64,000 nucleotides of DNA from positions 23,634 through 87,633 of the forward strand of contig JTDE01000936.1 of assembly GCA_014338405.1 (NCBI GenBank). The letters run 5' to 3'. The notes under the pieces are model-generated. The model had not been told where the DNA came from and made no database searches. It saw nothing but the letters and a program-made list of their open reading frames with translations. This DNA comes from Paragonimus skrjabini miyazakii (taxonomy: Eukaryota > Platyhelminthes > Trematoda > Plagiorchiida > Troglotrematidae). Below, piece after piece: positions 1 through 10,094 of this stretch; the stretch's first letter is position 1; each line of letters starts with the position of its first letter. Made by a program: the position numbers and the translations under genes.

Positions 1-117
1 CATTAGGTTTAAAATTTAGGAGTATGATAATGTGTTTTAGAAATTTTTAACAGCCCGTTTGAATACCACAATGAGCGTAGTTAATACCAGTTATTATTCT
101 TATATGATTCGCCTACT

Positions 118-182
118 GTGTGGCCAACCGTCTGGCCAACTGTGGCCAGATGTTGGCCAACACCTCGGAGTTGGCCATGTGT
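118..182. repeat. Cluster of TGGCCAAC-type short repeats
   Basis: About five copies of TGGCCA or TTGGCCAAC lie within some 60 bases, spaced roughly 10-13 bases apart. TTGGCCAA is self-complementary. It could be a decayed minisatellite or a cluster of NF-I-like half sites; nothing near it decides which. Confidence 0.5.
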
Positions 183-335
183 TTGCTGGGAACTCGCACA
201 ATTCCTCGCTCGAGCTGCTCCGTCCTGAAAACAGAACTGAGCCGAAAATGAAGTATCACTTCTTTCATCTGTTTCAATAATTGTTCAGTCCTTTAACTTC
301 AAACTTTTCGACTATTATGGCTCCCGGAAATATTG

Positions 336-536
336 GGTTTGAAGGTCGTTCCAAAGGGTGAAAAACGGTCATCGTGGAGCGAATCCTCGTTTTTAAATAT
401 TTTCGAAAGTGACAAAATCAAAATTCCAGGCAAAGTACCTACAACTCATCAGTTGTAAGCAAACAGTATTGATGAGGAAATTGAGATGCATCGGAAAATT
501 GCTTGAAGTACTGGTTTGGTGATGAAAATTTTTCCA
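336..536 (+). repeat. Left arm of a 1.4 kb inverted repeat
   Basis: This ~200 base segment, starting GGTTTGAAGGTCGTTCC, is the reverse complement of 1552-1754 with about 20 differences (about 90% identity). The arms are separated by about 1.0 kb. The pairing stops fairly sharply on both sides. The pair may be terminal inverted repeats of a foldback or MITE-like DNA element, or two independent opposite insertions of one repeat. Confidence 0.8.
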
Positions 537-1551
537 CCATATTTGCGAAAAAAAAACATTATAAGCATCATCCCACTTTTTCAATTTTCATAAATACGTT
601 CACTGCAACATTCGGGGTGGAATACTTGGTCGTTTATCCCGAGAATACTCACTTTTGCAACGTTTTGAAGATATCGTCGAAATGGAAATTGTAGAGTCTG
701 TAACCCTTTTGTTCTCTTGTTACATACCGTTCTTCATAACTATTGTGTTCATTGTACATATGAACTACTTGTCTATTGTTTGAGTGAATACTCACGTCGT
801 CCTCGCGCGCCTTAGCTTCTGCTTGCACGTGTCGTTGTTACCGGGAGTTGACTGTGGCAACAACGACTTTTAATACACTGGAGGAACTGGATTCGTTGGA
901 ATTTGTTTGCTATTTAACAGGAACTTTCTTCAAGCATATAGCGAACTTAGTGTGGTGGAATTTATCGTAGACAGGTATTGTAGATTATTTTGTAACATTG
1001 TCGATTGTTTTCCTGGTTCCCACTACAAAATCAACGATCATGTGACGTTGGCACTGAATCTCAACAAGAATACCGAACATATTCGACAGATAAACATGTA
1101 TGACAGCGTTTCCTGTTTACACGAAATTTATAATTTCCTTCCTTCAGGATTTCAAGTAGGTAATGGTCGACGAAATGTTGTCCGGAGGAGTAGTTGTAAA
1201 TGACTGTGGCATGATTGTTTTGATCTTCCGCGCTTGTGTGATGGCGTAAAAGTGGGCATTGTGTCCCAATTTATCACTGCGAAACCCCATACGTTAACTC
1301 TGTTCACTCTACCGCATTGTTTCCAACTCGACTGGGGTAGCGTGGCATTCTACGGAAACGGATTAACTCAAGCTGCCTACTGATAACTGAGAGGTTATTT
1401 TTCGGACAGTCACCAAGTGAGGTTTAGAACGCCATTTACACACCACAGTGCCGAAAGATATTTTCATCAACATTACATTCAGCATATTTGAAGACGATAA
1501 TTGGCATGTATTCCAAGCCCTCAAGTACAACCTTCCCGAGAGTGTTTGTTT
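537..1551. other. Spacer between the inverted-repeat arms
   Basis: About 1 kb lies between the two arms. It holds one stop-free stretch of 98 codons on the plus strand (907-1203) that I do not recognise. I see no transposase DDE signature, zinc finger or reverse transcriptase motif. If the arms are terminal repeats, this is the element's interior and is probably non-autonomous. Confidence 0.4.
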
Positions 1552-1754
1552 GCTGGAAAAATTTTCATCGCCAAACTAGTACTTCAGACAATTTTCCCAT
1601 GTATCCCAATTTCCTCATCCATACTGTTTGCTTACAACTGATGAGTTGTAGGTGCTTTGCTTAGAATTTTGATTTTGTCATTTTCGAAAATAGTCAAAGA
1701 CGAGGATTCGCACCAAGATGATCGTTTTTCTCCCTTTGGAACGACCTTCAAACC
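1552..1754 (-). repeat. Right arm of the 1.4 kb inverted repeat
   Basis: Reverse complement of 336-536, with about 20 mismatches over 200 bases. Beyond the arm, toward 1770, similarity to the outer flank of the left arm fades quickly. Confidence 0.8.
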
Positions 1755-1858
1755 GAATACCTCTGAAAGTCCTAATTACCCAATTTTCCTTTTGGTCTGT
1801 GGCTTTCTGCTTAGTCATTACCGTAGAAAATAGATATCTCCGCAGCATATATATATAT

Positions 1859-1909
1859 GTATATTTTGTATGTATATTTTGTATGTATATTTTGTATGTA
1901 TATTTTGAA
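1859..1909 (+). repeat. 13 bp minisatellite, about four units
   Basis: The unit ATATTTTGTATGT repeats about four times, preceded by a short (AT)n run at 1847-1858. It abuts the 5' end of a truncated hammerhead-repeat copy at 1930 and may mark slippage at an insertion or truncation point. Confidence 0.85.
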
Positions 1910-1929
1910 CTACCATCGTTATTTTAATT

Positions 1930-2065
1930 TCATGTCTTGTTGCAGATTCGGCCGACTGGAAAGTCTATGCGAATGCGACAGCTACGAGCACTTGCGGGTG
2001 TTGTTCAATTTATATGGAAATTAAAATCCTCTGCTACTCATCAGTAATAATAATAATGGGGTCAG
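1930..2065 (+). repeat. Hammerhead-repeat family, 5'-truncated copy
   Basis: The segment GGCCGACTGGAAAGTCTATG followed by GCGACAGCT matches the sequence immediately downstream of the intact hammerhead at 21978-22022. Further on it matches the GGTGATGTTCAACTTG and CTACTCATTAGTAAT blocks of the copy at 21.5 kb. The ribozyme core itself is lost; only a remnant like the cleavage-proximal side (CATGTCTTGTTGC) remains before 1953. Confidence 0.6.
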
Positions 2066-3199
2066 CTAAAATTGTAAATTCTCTTGGTGTCAAGATGGTA
2101 CGGTTTGAGTTCATGTCAGGAAATCAGTGATGTAACATGAGGGCTGAGCTTCCGTAAGATATAACAAGTATTAATAAACAGACCTCCTTACGAGCTCACG
2201 TAACATTATGGGTCACAGCTTACTTCTCCAGTTTCTGTTGTCAGTGACTGCGATGGACTAACTGAAAACATTAATTGTGTGCTGATCAATATCAGTGGTT
2301 GCTGTGCTGCAGCTAAAAAATACTCCTATAACCGACAGCTTCAGTACCGGCAGTCTTCGACTCCTCGGATGACACTTGCATATCTTCTCTTGTGGTGGAC
2401 ATTAGGAATTTTACTCTTGAAGATGTTGCAATTAGAATTGAACTATATAGGATAACGATCGAACGTATAAGAGCCGCAAAACACAATTAAGCACAACAAC
2501 ACAAAACGTGTATTATCGAAATGTACGTATTACTAAATTGTACAGGATATTGTAATAATAAAACAATTGTATAACAGAAGGAGACAAAGTATGTCAGTTG
2601 TGTTCATTACAGAAGAATTCTGACAGGCTTTGGATAAAATGTGGTTGGTTGTTTATGACTAGCGGTAAGTTAGCATTAGCGGTCCTAATTAAAATGTGCA
2701 ACGGATCACTTTGTCGTTTTATTTTATTCACATAATTGTCGGCAGATCAGTATTCCACATGAGAAAATAATGTTTACGCGCATGTTATTTCTTGCCCGTT
2801 TGCGGTTCAGTTCTCCTTCACGTTCGAAACATTCGAAGTAAGGTTGGTTTCTTTTGTACCATCTTTCTGTTTGTTCCAGTTCCTCCCTGTTATCTGAGAA
2901 TGCCACATGATAGGCAGTCAGCGTACAAAATATGTTCGCATTTACGATTGCATATTATTCCCAACTGGGGTTGGAAATGATGGTACTTCGTCGTCATTAG
3001 TTGGTGCTTGTGTTTTCCTCGCACCAGGGAACGTTTCCATGGTGACATTTCTACTGCTGGACAGAATTTTGCTAATCCTCATGTAACCAGTCATCCGGTT
3101 GGCAAGAAGGGCGACCGTGCTTTAACTCGACAGAACTCGCGACCGAACAAACCTTCATTCTACGTACATAAAATCGTGTTTTGGGTATGCTGTGATTGA
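2066..3199. other. No recognised gene
   Basis: AT-rich DNA with only short open stretches. One on the minus strand (2724-2906) is rich in Glu, Arg and Asn, but I do not recognise it and see no supporting splice or start context. The integrase part of the neighbouring gypsy relic would be expected here on the minus strand, but no HHCC or DDE pattern could be read. Confidence 0.4.
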
Positions 3200-3515
3200 A
3201 AATAAGCAGATTTTGAAATCGGAATTTAGAGAATGAAGTTCACAACATTACTTAGGGCTGTCTTATCACTTCAAAAAGCGGTGGTTCCGCTGGAACCATC
3301 AAATACGTCTGATAAAAGGGCGAGTATACTGGCGCAGCTTGGAATAAGGTGGAAATGAAAATTGAAATTTCCGAAAGAGTGACGAAGCCGCTTAATTGCG
3401 AATGCACGAAAAGGATTGGACTGGACTGATTATGTCGGCTAAGGTTACGCGCATGAGAGATTGTTACGGTGTCTCAAGAAATCTAGGGCTGACGCGTCTA
3501 AGGCGAATCTGGATG
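3200..3515 (-). pseudogene. Gypsy pol relic: RT connection and start of RNase H
   Basis: Minus-strand translation contains LDFLRHRNN, LRHSFGNFNFHFHLIPSCAS and a GTTAF block. These correspond to the gypsy pattern FLGHRV, then LR.FLG..NFY.RFIP.CA, then the TTAF block of the RT connection subdomain. Frame changes are needed between blocks. The order is correct relative to the RT at 3851-4430, with about 25 residues missing where the 3535-3806 repeat is inserted. Confidence 0.7.
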
Positions 3516-3534
3516 TGCTTATTTTAACACCTGA

Positions 3535-3806
3535 TGGAATCAGTTTAACAGAATACTTCCCGGTCAATAATCACCATCAAAAACCGGTCGACCTTGAAAA
3601 ATAAAGACACAGCGCGTTAGCCCCCGTGTATTGGTATTCATCCTGGAAAACAGTGTACGGAGAAACACACCAAGCTAGCGAGGCAGGGAGCGTATTGGGA
3701 TTTTATCCCCGGGACGCATACCACAAAATGGGTAGCTTGATCAAAACAAAAGTTGGTAAAAAGTAACAAAATCATCAGAAATGTACATTCGAATGCGACT
3801 ATCAGA
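3535..3806 (+). repeat. ~260 bp dispersed repeat, copy 1
   Basis: Shares blocks with copies at 5010, 7317 and 13735: AACAGAATACT, then CCCCGTGTATTGGTAT, then CCTGGAAAACAG, GCTAGCGAGG, and in copies 1 and 2 ATCATCAGAAATGTACA. It sits inside the gypsy pol relic and is therefore a later insertion. No RT, tRNA-like A/B box or terminal inverted repeat is evident. Ends are approximate. Confidence 0.75.
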
Positions 3807-3850
3807 TAACTTATTTTATATAGTCCTCGTACACCATAGCTTTGCATCTG

Positions 3851-4430
3851 TTACAGAACTTTGTGAGTGTGTACCCGGTGTCTCAGTATTGAATCACTTT
3901 TTAGTAAAGCATCGTCTAAGTAGAAAAACACAGAGTTCAACCAGCGTAATTCTTTACCAACGAAATGTTGGAACATCTGTTCCAAGCAATGTAGCCCGAG
4001 AGGTATACGGATTAATCCGTACGGCCCAAATAGCAGGGTCATTGCTACTTTGAGGATGTCCACCGACACATCAGGAATGTGACAGCATACCCAGAAAAGG
4101 TCCGAATTCGATATCACGCTCAAAAACGCCGAAATCAAAAATATGAACGTATGGCACAGGGTAGCGATCCAGAATCGTTGCGCTGTTTAAGGCAAAATAG
4201 TCGCCACACGGCCTACAGTCACGGAAAATTTGTTTCGATATTATGAGCAATGAAGACGAGCAGTTGCTGTTCAAAGGCCGGCTGGTGTTTACTTGAAGTA
4301 TGTGTCAGAGTTCAGTCCGCACTACGTGGAGTTTCGTGGTAGCTGAGCCTGAATGGGTGATCCATTTGTGGCTATGTGATGCTGCGCGGCGTGTATCACC
4401 GTTCGAAAAAATGATCGGTTTTACGAGTTT
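3851..4430 (-). pseudogene. Ty3/gypsy reverse transcriptase relic
   Basis: Minus-strand reading gives HHIATNGSPIQAQ (family pattern HHI.T.GPP), then RPCGDYFALNSATILDRYP and VPYVHIFDF (pattern RPCGDYRALN.AT.PDRYPVPYI.DF). These are followed by LLFGPYGLIRIPLGL (pattern TPFGLFEF.RMPFGL) and VFFYLDDALL, which keeps the YLDD catalytic motif (pattern VY.DD.L). At least two frame changes are needed. The blocks correspond to the fingers and palm of the RT, in the right order and spacing. Confidence 0.85.
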
Positions 4431-4599
4431 GGGAAGCTTTTAAAAGTTAATGAAACTCGTCGAAATTTGACTACAACGTAAACTCGATGCACGTAGAGGG
4501 GATTAACGCTGTCAAACGGTCCGCGCCTTTTTACGTCAACCAAAAGTCCAAATTGATCCGGTACACTGATAGGCGTTTTAATGTTGGTCAGAATAATCA

Positions 4600-4800
4600 A
4601 CTACCTGATGATGAGATCAACGGTGTACGATTTCTCACCTTACGTATCAAGGTGGCTGTGTTTTTACATTAATGAGCGCACAGTTTGCGTGTTCATGTGA
4701 ATGACCTAATCGGGGGTGTTAATGAATTTGGCACCGGTGTTGACGAGGATCAGGGTATCCCTCAAGTAAAGTAGGTGAGTTGGTAGTGAGTTGCTTGTCA
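4600..4800 (-). pseudogene. Gypsy aspartic protease relic
   Basis: The minus strand reads LLYLRDTLILVNTGAKF, matching the retropepsin pattern L....FLVDTGA with the catalytic Asp replaced by Asn (NTGA). Downstream on the same strand YTVDLII and TNIKTPI follow, resembling the second half of gypsy proteases. It lies directly 5' of the RT relic, as expected. The Asp-to-Asn change alone would abolish catalysis. Confidence 0.6.
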
Positions 4801-5009
4801 CAGCGGTCGCCGTCATGGACTGGGTCTTAAGTTTGGCTGTGTCGGTAAACGAGAGACGCAGATACATTATTCCTCGCTCTACATTGCATTTTGCCATACT
4901 TGTGAAGATATCAGCAACATCTAGTACGCCTTCAAGGTCCTAAGTTTGAACGCCGTCTGTCGTGTGCCTTCAAAATGTAGAGCTGTTCCGTTAGCAGATG
5001 GGTTTGTTG

Positions 5010-5272
5010 GAACCAGTCCAACAGAATACTACCCAGTCAGTTCTCACTGTCGATAACCAATCGACAATGAAAAACAAAGACACAGTGCATTGAACCCCGT
5101 GTATTGGTATCTACCCTGGAAAATAGGGAGGCACGTCAAGCTAGTGAGGCTCAGAGCGAGTTTTGATTCTATTCCCGAGGCGGCTAATTCAAAATTGGTA
5201 GCTTAACCAAGACAGACGTAAATAAAAATAACAGAATCATCAGAAATGTACAGTTGAATGCAACTATCAGCA
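5010..5272 (+). repeat. ~260 bp dispersed repeat, copy 2
   Basis: Closest relative of copy 1. It shares ACCCCGTGTATTGGTATC, CCCTGGAAAATAG, CAAGCTAGTGAGG, the GGTAGCTTAACCAA block and ATCATCAGAAATGTACAG. It lies between the protease and gag parts of the gypsy relic, consistent with insertion into it. Confidence 0.75.
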
Positions 5273-5599
5273 ACATTATCTATTGTCGCTACCAGTCCGA
5301 AAACTGACTTGTCCACTAGCCTTCTTCAGTTGTGGGCCTTCTTTGTGATTTTACTTTTCATCAAGAAGTTTGGAAAATGTTATGATTCAAGAAATACAGA
5401 AATGAAGTAGTTAACATAGCTCAACTTAAGAGCCAGTTTCGACGCAGTGGTAATAACGCAGCACGTTAGTCGACGAAATCGTAATGTAATCAGTATTTGT
5501 GCAGCACAATTATTTATGCGGTAAAACAACAATAGCACGCAGTGTCCCGTTGTGAATTACGATCACTACAGAAACGTCTTACATTGGCTTAGTGGGGAA

Positions 5600-6052
5600 C
5601 TCTCCATGATTTCTTCTCCCATACTCGTCAGTTTTTCCACAGCATCTTTTGTAAAATCACCAAAAGTTGACCCGCGTTCGACGTGAGTTACTTCCACTCA
5701 AAATTTTTCTAAGAGGTCGTCTTTACGTTTACGGCCACCCACGAGGCTACGCACGTACCCAAATAATTGTGCGGGCGTTCTGTCGCCTAACCCTGTCGTT
5801 ATAAACGACCTCCAAAGTAATTTTGCGTTTGGTTATCCGGTACGTGGAACAGCTGACAATTGCAAAACGTCGCACGAGTTTTCCAAAAAGATGCGTTCCA
5901 GTAGATCCTCAACTCCTTCCGCCAAGTCGCTAGGCAGTGACTGGAGTACATACAAAAATTTAATATGTTGCAAAAAGATACGCTTTATTGCAAGTACTGT
6001 CTCGATTTGGTGGAGATACCGTGATATTTTGCCGGGATAAATTCTGGCAACC
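5600..6052 (-). pseudogene. Gypsy Gag capsid relic
   Basis: Minus-strand translation gives LPEFIPAKY, then LQHIKFLYVLQSLPSDLAEG, then GLGDRTPAQLFGYVRSLVGG and later MGEEIMES. This matches the layout of gypsy Gag proteins of the type LPEFWP, ...TKF.YV...LP...A..V.DL, LGDRKPSQLLR.M..L.G, LA..AD.IME. One in-frame stop and one frame change are present. It is in the correct place, 5' of protease. Confidence 0.65.
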
Positions 6053-7316
6053 GCAATGAATTGGCGCTCTTGATTCTGCCGTCCAAAGCAACTGTTTTCT
6101 CCTTAGCATGGTGAGATGAAAATGTGAATTAACAACATAGTAGTACCAGTGAAAATTGCTACGAAAACTATCTGTCGGGCTCATCAATTACTTAGTGAAA
6201 GTCCAAAATAGCCAGACTGAAAAGGTCTCGACGAGGAATAAAACAGTCGAATAAATAGGCGAACTATGTCTGTGTAACATCAAACAATGTAATTTACTGT
6301 TGGTTACATCCACTACGTTAACAGTACAGACATTGTAAAGTAACTAGCTTCCACAGAGATGACGACGGGAGCAATGTACCGTTGGAAGTGGTGATAAATT
6401 TGCCGCGAGTCACAAAAATTGGCGGGCTCTGTACACTCTCATTAGTCGGCACAGTTTGTTCAGCCACAGAAAATGTGAGCAGTGAATAAAGTAAAATGTG
6501 CTTTCAAAGGATGCGTGACGAGTATGCCAGTAAAAATCATGCCATAGTTACAAATCATGAGATCCACTCAGCGATTCAAAGTAGTACTGAATACCAAATA
6601 TGTTTAACAATCGTATTCCTTCCAAATACAACTTGAATTCTAAATAAGTGTGAAATCTACTATCCTCAAATACAGCTTTGTAATCTGTGCTATAATACAG
6701 CCCCTGAATGGAAAAATAGTAAATAAATATACTTCGTCACGGATTTGTACGTACTGTATTAATATATGTGTAAATGCTTGGGTATCTAATACCTACTGAC
6801 AACCATTAGACATTTATTTCGAACAGCTTAAGAAACCACAGTTACTTTCAACGGTTTAAAATGCAGACAAGACAAAACGCTCACGGTAGTAAGCTAAAGA
6901 TCAATAGCGATATCCACAGAAAACAGCTGTCACAAGCAGCTTTCTTGCAGTTCAAAATCTGGTAGAAGACGCGAATGAACGGTAAACCGGAGTGCATAGC
7001 ATATACAAAGACGAACCGGCTATCAGAACAACGCTGGTGTCGTGGCATCGGAGTCCATATCCATTCAGACGAGCGTGTTGGTAAGGAACCTTAGCTTTCT
7101 AGTGATCACGCATGTTATGGAGCATCACGGATAAGATAAACGCTTAGAACATGAAATAAGACAAAGCAGAAAGGGAGACCAGAGAAAATTGCAAACTCCA
7201 CCCGAAAAAACAGGTGACTTTGAAATAAACGCAGGTTATGCTCGTCTCTCGGAATCGATTGGCCAAAACAACACAACTCATAGCAAAGGCACGGAATTGT
7301 AGGAGACCGCAATAAT
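6053..7316. other. No recognised gene; expected 5' end of gypsy relic
   Basis: About 1.26 kb without readable coding similarity. A 5' LTR of the gypsy relic would be expected here, but no pair of long direct repeats was visible. Only short open stretches occur. Confidence 0.35.
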
Positions 7317-7540
7317 GCCCAGTCTGCTTCTCACTAGGGAAATGCGCTTAACAGTGAAAAGACTGATTCAGCGCTTAGACCTTTTGTAATAGTCACCACC
7401 CTGGAAGGTAAGCTGTACAGAGACAACACGTCGGGCTAGCGAGATACGGAACATGTGCTCTTAGTTCGGGGATGGAAATGGGAAACCAGCAGCCTGATTG
7501 AAACAATGGTGGACTTATGCCACTACGGAAATATAACACA
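7317..7540 (+). repeat. ~260 bp dispersed repeat, copy 3
   Basis: Shares AGTCTGCTTCTCACTA, GATTCAGCGCT, ACCCTGGAAGGTAAG, GGGCTAGCGAGATACGGA and the GCAGCCTGATTGAAACA tail with copy 4, and more weakly with copies 1 and 2. The CCCCGTGTATT block is eroded. No coding potential. Confidence 0.65.
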
Positions 7541-7639
7541 TGTGTACTATTACTATTCCAGTTCCTTCATTCGCGATTTGCACGCCCGAGGTTCCTCGGT
7601 CTGAACAGCGATCACAAACGTCCCTTGACTTGATCAGCC

Positions 7640-8760
7640 GTTTTCGCTGTCCCAGTGTGAGTGGTTGTGAACAATCAACTGAAAACATAGCTTAGATAAA
7701 CTACCCGGAGGAGGGGATAGTCTATGTGCAACCTGCCAGGAGGATTTTCATCTCTGCGAGGAGGGTTGTATGGTTTATATCGCCATGATTTAGGAAGTGT
7801 AAAGATTATTGCAGTCCGATCTTTTTGAAAAGTGTGGCCAAATGATAGCCGTCTTCGTAAAAGCTTTATCCTGACGCTGGATTGACTGGTCTATAATGAT
7901 ACTGCAAGGTCTTACGGTGAATTTCTATGTAAGCGTGAACCACGACCGAAAGAATTTTGTTTGAGGACAACAACATGGCGAAAATGGCATTTTTCCGCAT
8001 GTTTTATTAAGTTAATGGCAACACAACAAATATGAAAACATTAACCAAGATTAGCCTGAAAACTGGTCAGCAGTGATTATGGGTTACTCGTTGTGCTATG
8101 GCCACCGTTGATGGGCACGGTCGGCAACACCTACCTCTTCGTCCTTGTACAGGTACAAACCTTAATCAACCTTCGCTTGCTATAAATATCGACAATCTTC
8201 GCCGAGTATCTATTTGCGACTGAGATCTTCATAAATATTGCTTATTCCTCTGTAGGAAGTAATCAGTGTAACCCTATCTGACTGTATCAAATCTCGTCCA
8301 TACTAGGCCTTGATTGTCTGCAACCGGTGTAAACTACAGAAGTCGCGTGTACTGACTGCCTCAAGCAGCCTTGTGATGGGCTGCGCTTTGCGTTGAACCA
8401 TTGTGTCAGCTGATGAGTGAAGTGGTTAGAAAGTGTGAACTCTCATTCAATTCCTCTTCGTGAGGAACAGTAGGACTTTGACGAGTGGAACTTTGAAGGC
8501 AGTGGTGTGCAAGAAAGTGAATTTTTCTGACAGAAATTGAAGCATCACCTACACACAGCTAATAAAAGCTTATACCAGCAATAGCATCAAGTAACTGCAT
8601 TTCTACCATGCTTGGAAGTAGATTCGCCAGTGTTAGGCCGAGTAGACTGCCCATCATCACACCAACCAATTTTGTAGGACAGATATTGTGGTGGATTATC
8701 AGGCCGGAGGGACGAGTATTCGAACAGTTGGCGGAATGCCTCAACGCAGGAGAGGGCACG
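7640..8760 (-). mobile_element. Penelope-like element reverse transcriptase relic
   Basis: On the minus strand, QYLSYKIG then VGVMMGSLLGLTLANLL matches the PLE RT signature YKQ.DG.AMGSPLGPTLAN. Further on comes EEELNESSHFL (pattern EEE.N..LPFLD), then QYTRLL, FTPVA and LVWTRFD (pattern GQY..F.S..P...K..LV.TLFDRA). Frame changes and stops separate these blocks. Positions below about 8280 are weaker and only suggest the linker and GIY-YIG region. The decayed hammerhead copy at 9360-9404 lies upstream on the same strand, which fits PLE terminal repeats known to carry hammerheads. It is a dead element. Confidence 0.6.
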
Positions 8761-9030
8761 TCTACAAACCCTCAACGATCGGATGGTGGACAACAGGGGC
8801 AATCAGATGAGTCATCGCTCGATCGGATCGGACCAACGGGCAAGACATGGCACGCAAAATAGGATGGACGACCCAATCGGAGGTTCGATTATTCCAACAC
8901 TCAGGGAAATATCTCGACACGGTCGTGGAGAACAGTCAAAGCTCACAATGGATAGATGGAGGACAACATGAGCGACCGGATAAGCCATCGCTCAACGGAA
9001 CTGGAGCAACAGACGAAGATTGGCAAGCGG
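8690..9030. repeat. Degenerate tandem duplication, unit about 170 bp
   Basis: Positions 8690-8855 and 8862-9030 align as two diverged copies. Shared blocks in order are CGAGTATTCGAACAG with CGATTATTCCAACAC, then GGATGGTGGACAACAGGGGC with AGATGGAGGACAACATGAGC, then GTCATCGCTCGATCGGA with GCCATCGCTCAACGGA. The left unit overlaps the RT relic, so part of the PLE coding region seems to have been duplicated. Confidence 0.5.
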
Positions 9031-9263
9031 AAAACCCCCGGATAGAAGGCGCCGATCACCCAGATAAACCTCGCAGAAGTGCACACGACGCGTGAGCGGA
9101 AACCTCGGAGTGTTGTGGACTAGAATTCTGACTCATAACCGCGAGCGCGCGCGTAGCATGTGAACTAGCGTGTTGGACAATAAAGATTGTGCTTTGTCGG
9201 ACGCCTTTTCGCCACAATATTCTTTGTACCCTAAGGTATAAGTACCCTGATATTAGTGGACGT

Positions 9264-9404
9264 CCGGGGACTTAGATTATTATAAACAGAACACCATCAA
9301 AACTTGATCGCGGCCTTCGCACTCAGATAAGCCTTTCGGCCTTCCCACTTCGTAGGGAAGCACATGACATGAGTTTCGCTCTTATTAGACCTCATCAGTA
9401 GTGC
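9264..9404 (-). repeat. Hammerhead-repeat family, copy C
   Basis: Aligns with 21520-21667: CGGGGACTTAGATTA, ACACCATCAAAACTTGATCG, GCCTTTCGGCC, then the hammerhead segment. Similarity may continue upstream on the minus strand to about 9560, where GCATGTTAACCACACAGC matches CCATGTTGATCACTAAGC near 29195. It sits 5' of the PLE RT relic. Confidence 0.65.
9360..9404 (-). ncRNA. Hammerhead ribozyme, decayed (copy C)
   Basis: On the minus strand the core CTGATGA and CGAAAC are kept and the cleavage triplet is GTC after a minimal helix III. Helix I has changed from GCACTA/TAGTGC to GCACTA/ATGTGC, leaving two mismatches next to the core, and stem II has only weak pairing. Self-cleavage is probably poor. 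Length (45 bases) matches the intact copies. Confidence 0.6.
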
Positions 9405-10094
9405 ATATTCTTGTCCAAGCCGGAGTTCGCAGTCTGGCTCTCGTGCTTGTTAGATCAGCATGTTAACCACACAGCTGGCAACTTCACAATAATCATGACC
9501 GGATGAACGTGGTTGGCTGCATCCACTTCGGATTAGCCTGTCACAGTGACCGAAGCCAAAGGACGCCTGTTCTTAACCATCATCACAAAGGGCTTGCACT
9601 GCACCACTGGTGGTTCCACTCACATACCGCATATCCAGTGTAAACCCAAAGGAATAGGGCCAGGAGACGTGTGAGTGAGGCTTTCTTGCCTAACCGATAA
9701 ACGTTGGTTAGCTAACTGATAGGCAAGCACGAAGCTGAAACTCTTATCTCTCGGGAAACAAACAGATGGAGACTCCAGTGGTAAGATCTAAATCGGGAAG
9801 AAGAATATTAGAGATAAAATGCACAAAGGATTCCAGTATAGGAGTATGCGTTGGTGAACTCTAGAGGAGATATTGAGGAAAAGCAAAATGTAAAGTTGAA
9901 CTGGAAGGAAACAGACAAAACGTTCACCACACAGTACACCAACAAATCTGAAGAAAAGATAGATGGTCACAGACACATAGGTTTCCGAAAATGGGAGTGG
10001 GTGAGTTCCAAACGGTGGTGGTCGTTGGATGATGTGAACAAGAAAAATGAATATAACGAACAAAACCTACTTTACCCTAACTTACTCGTTGTTT
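9405..10094. other. Hammerhead-repeat flank and unrecognised DNA
   Basis: The first ~150 bases show patchy similarity to the region upstream of the 29.1 kb copy. The rest, including an open stretch of 120 codons on the plus strand (9851-10213) rich in Asn, Lys and Trp, is not recognised. That stretch overlaps the 3' end of the LINE relic read on the other strand and is probably fortuitous. Confidence 0.35.

Larger units (their letters stand above)
3200..6052 (-). mobile_element. Ty3/gypsy LTR retrotransposon relic (gag-PR-RT-RH)
   Basis: Reading the minus strand from 6052 downward gives Gag, aspartic protease, reverse transcriptase, then the RT-RNase H connection, which is the canonical Ty3/gypsy order. 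All parts carry stops and frameshifts, so nothing is expressed as a polyprotein. Two copies of an unrelated ~260 bp repeat (3535-3806 and 5010-5272) interrupt it: one inside pol between the YLDD motif and the RNase H side, one between protease and gag. No flanking LTRs could be identified. Integrase was not found. Gag is separated from protease by a stretch in which I could not read the zinc-knuckle region. Confidence 0.75.

Noticed and set aside
8600..9095. Plus-strand open stretches of 62-84 codons rich in Gly, Gln and Asp
   Set aside because: They run across the tandem duplication and opposite to the PLE RT reading, and are best explained as antisense shadows.
9090..9260. Possible solo LTR ending in an AATAAA signal next to the tandem repeat
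   Set aside because: No partner LTR, primer-binding site or target-site duplication. The right part turned out to align with the hammerhead repeat family.
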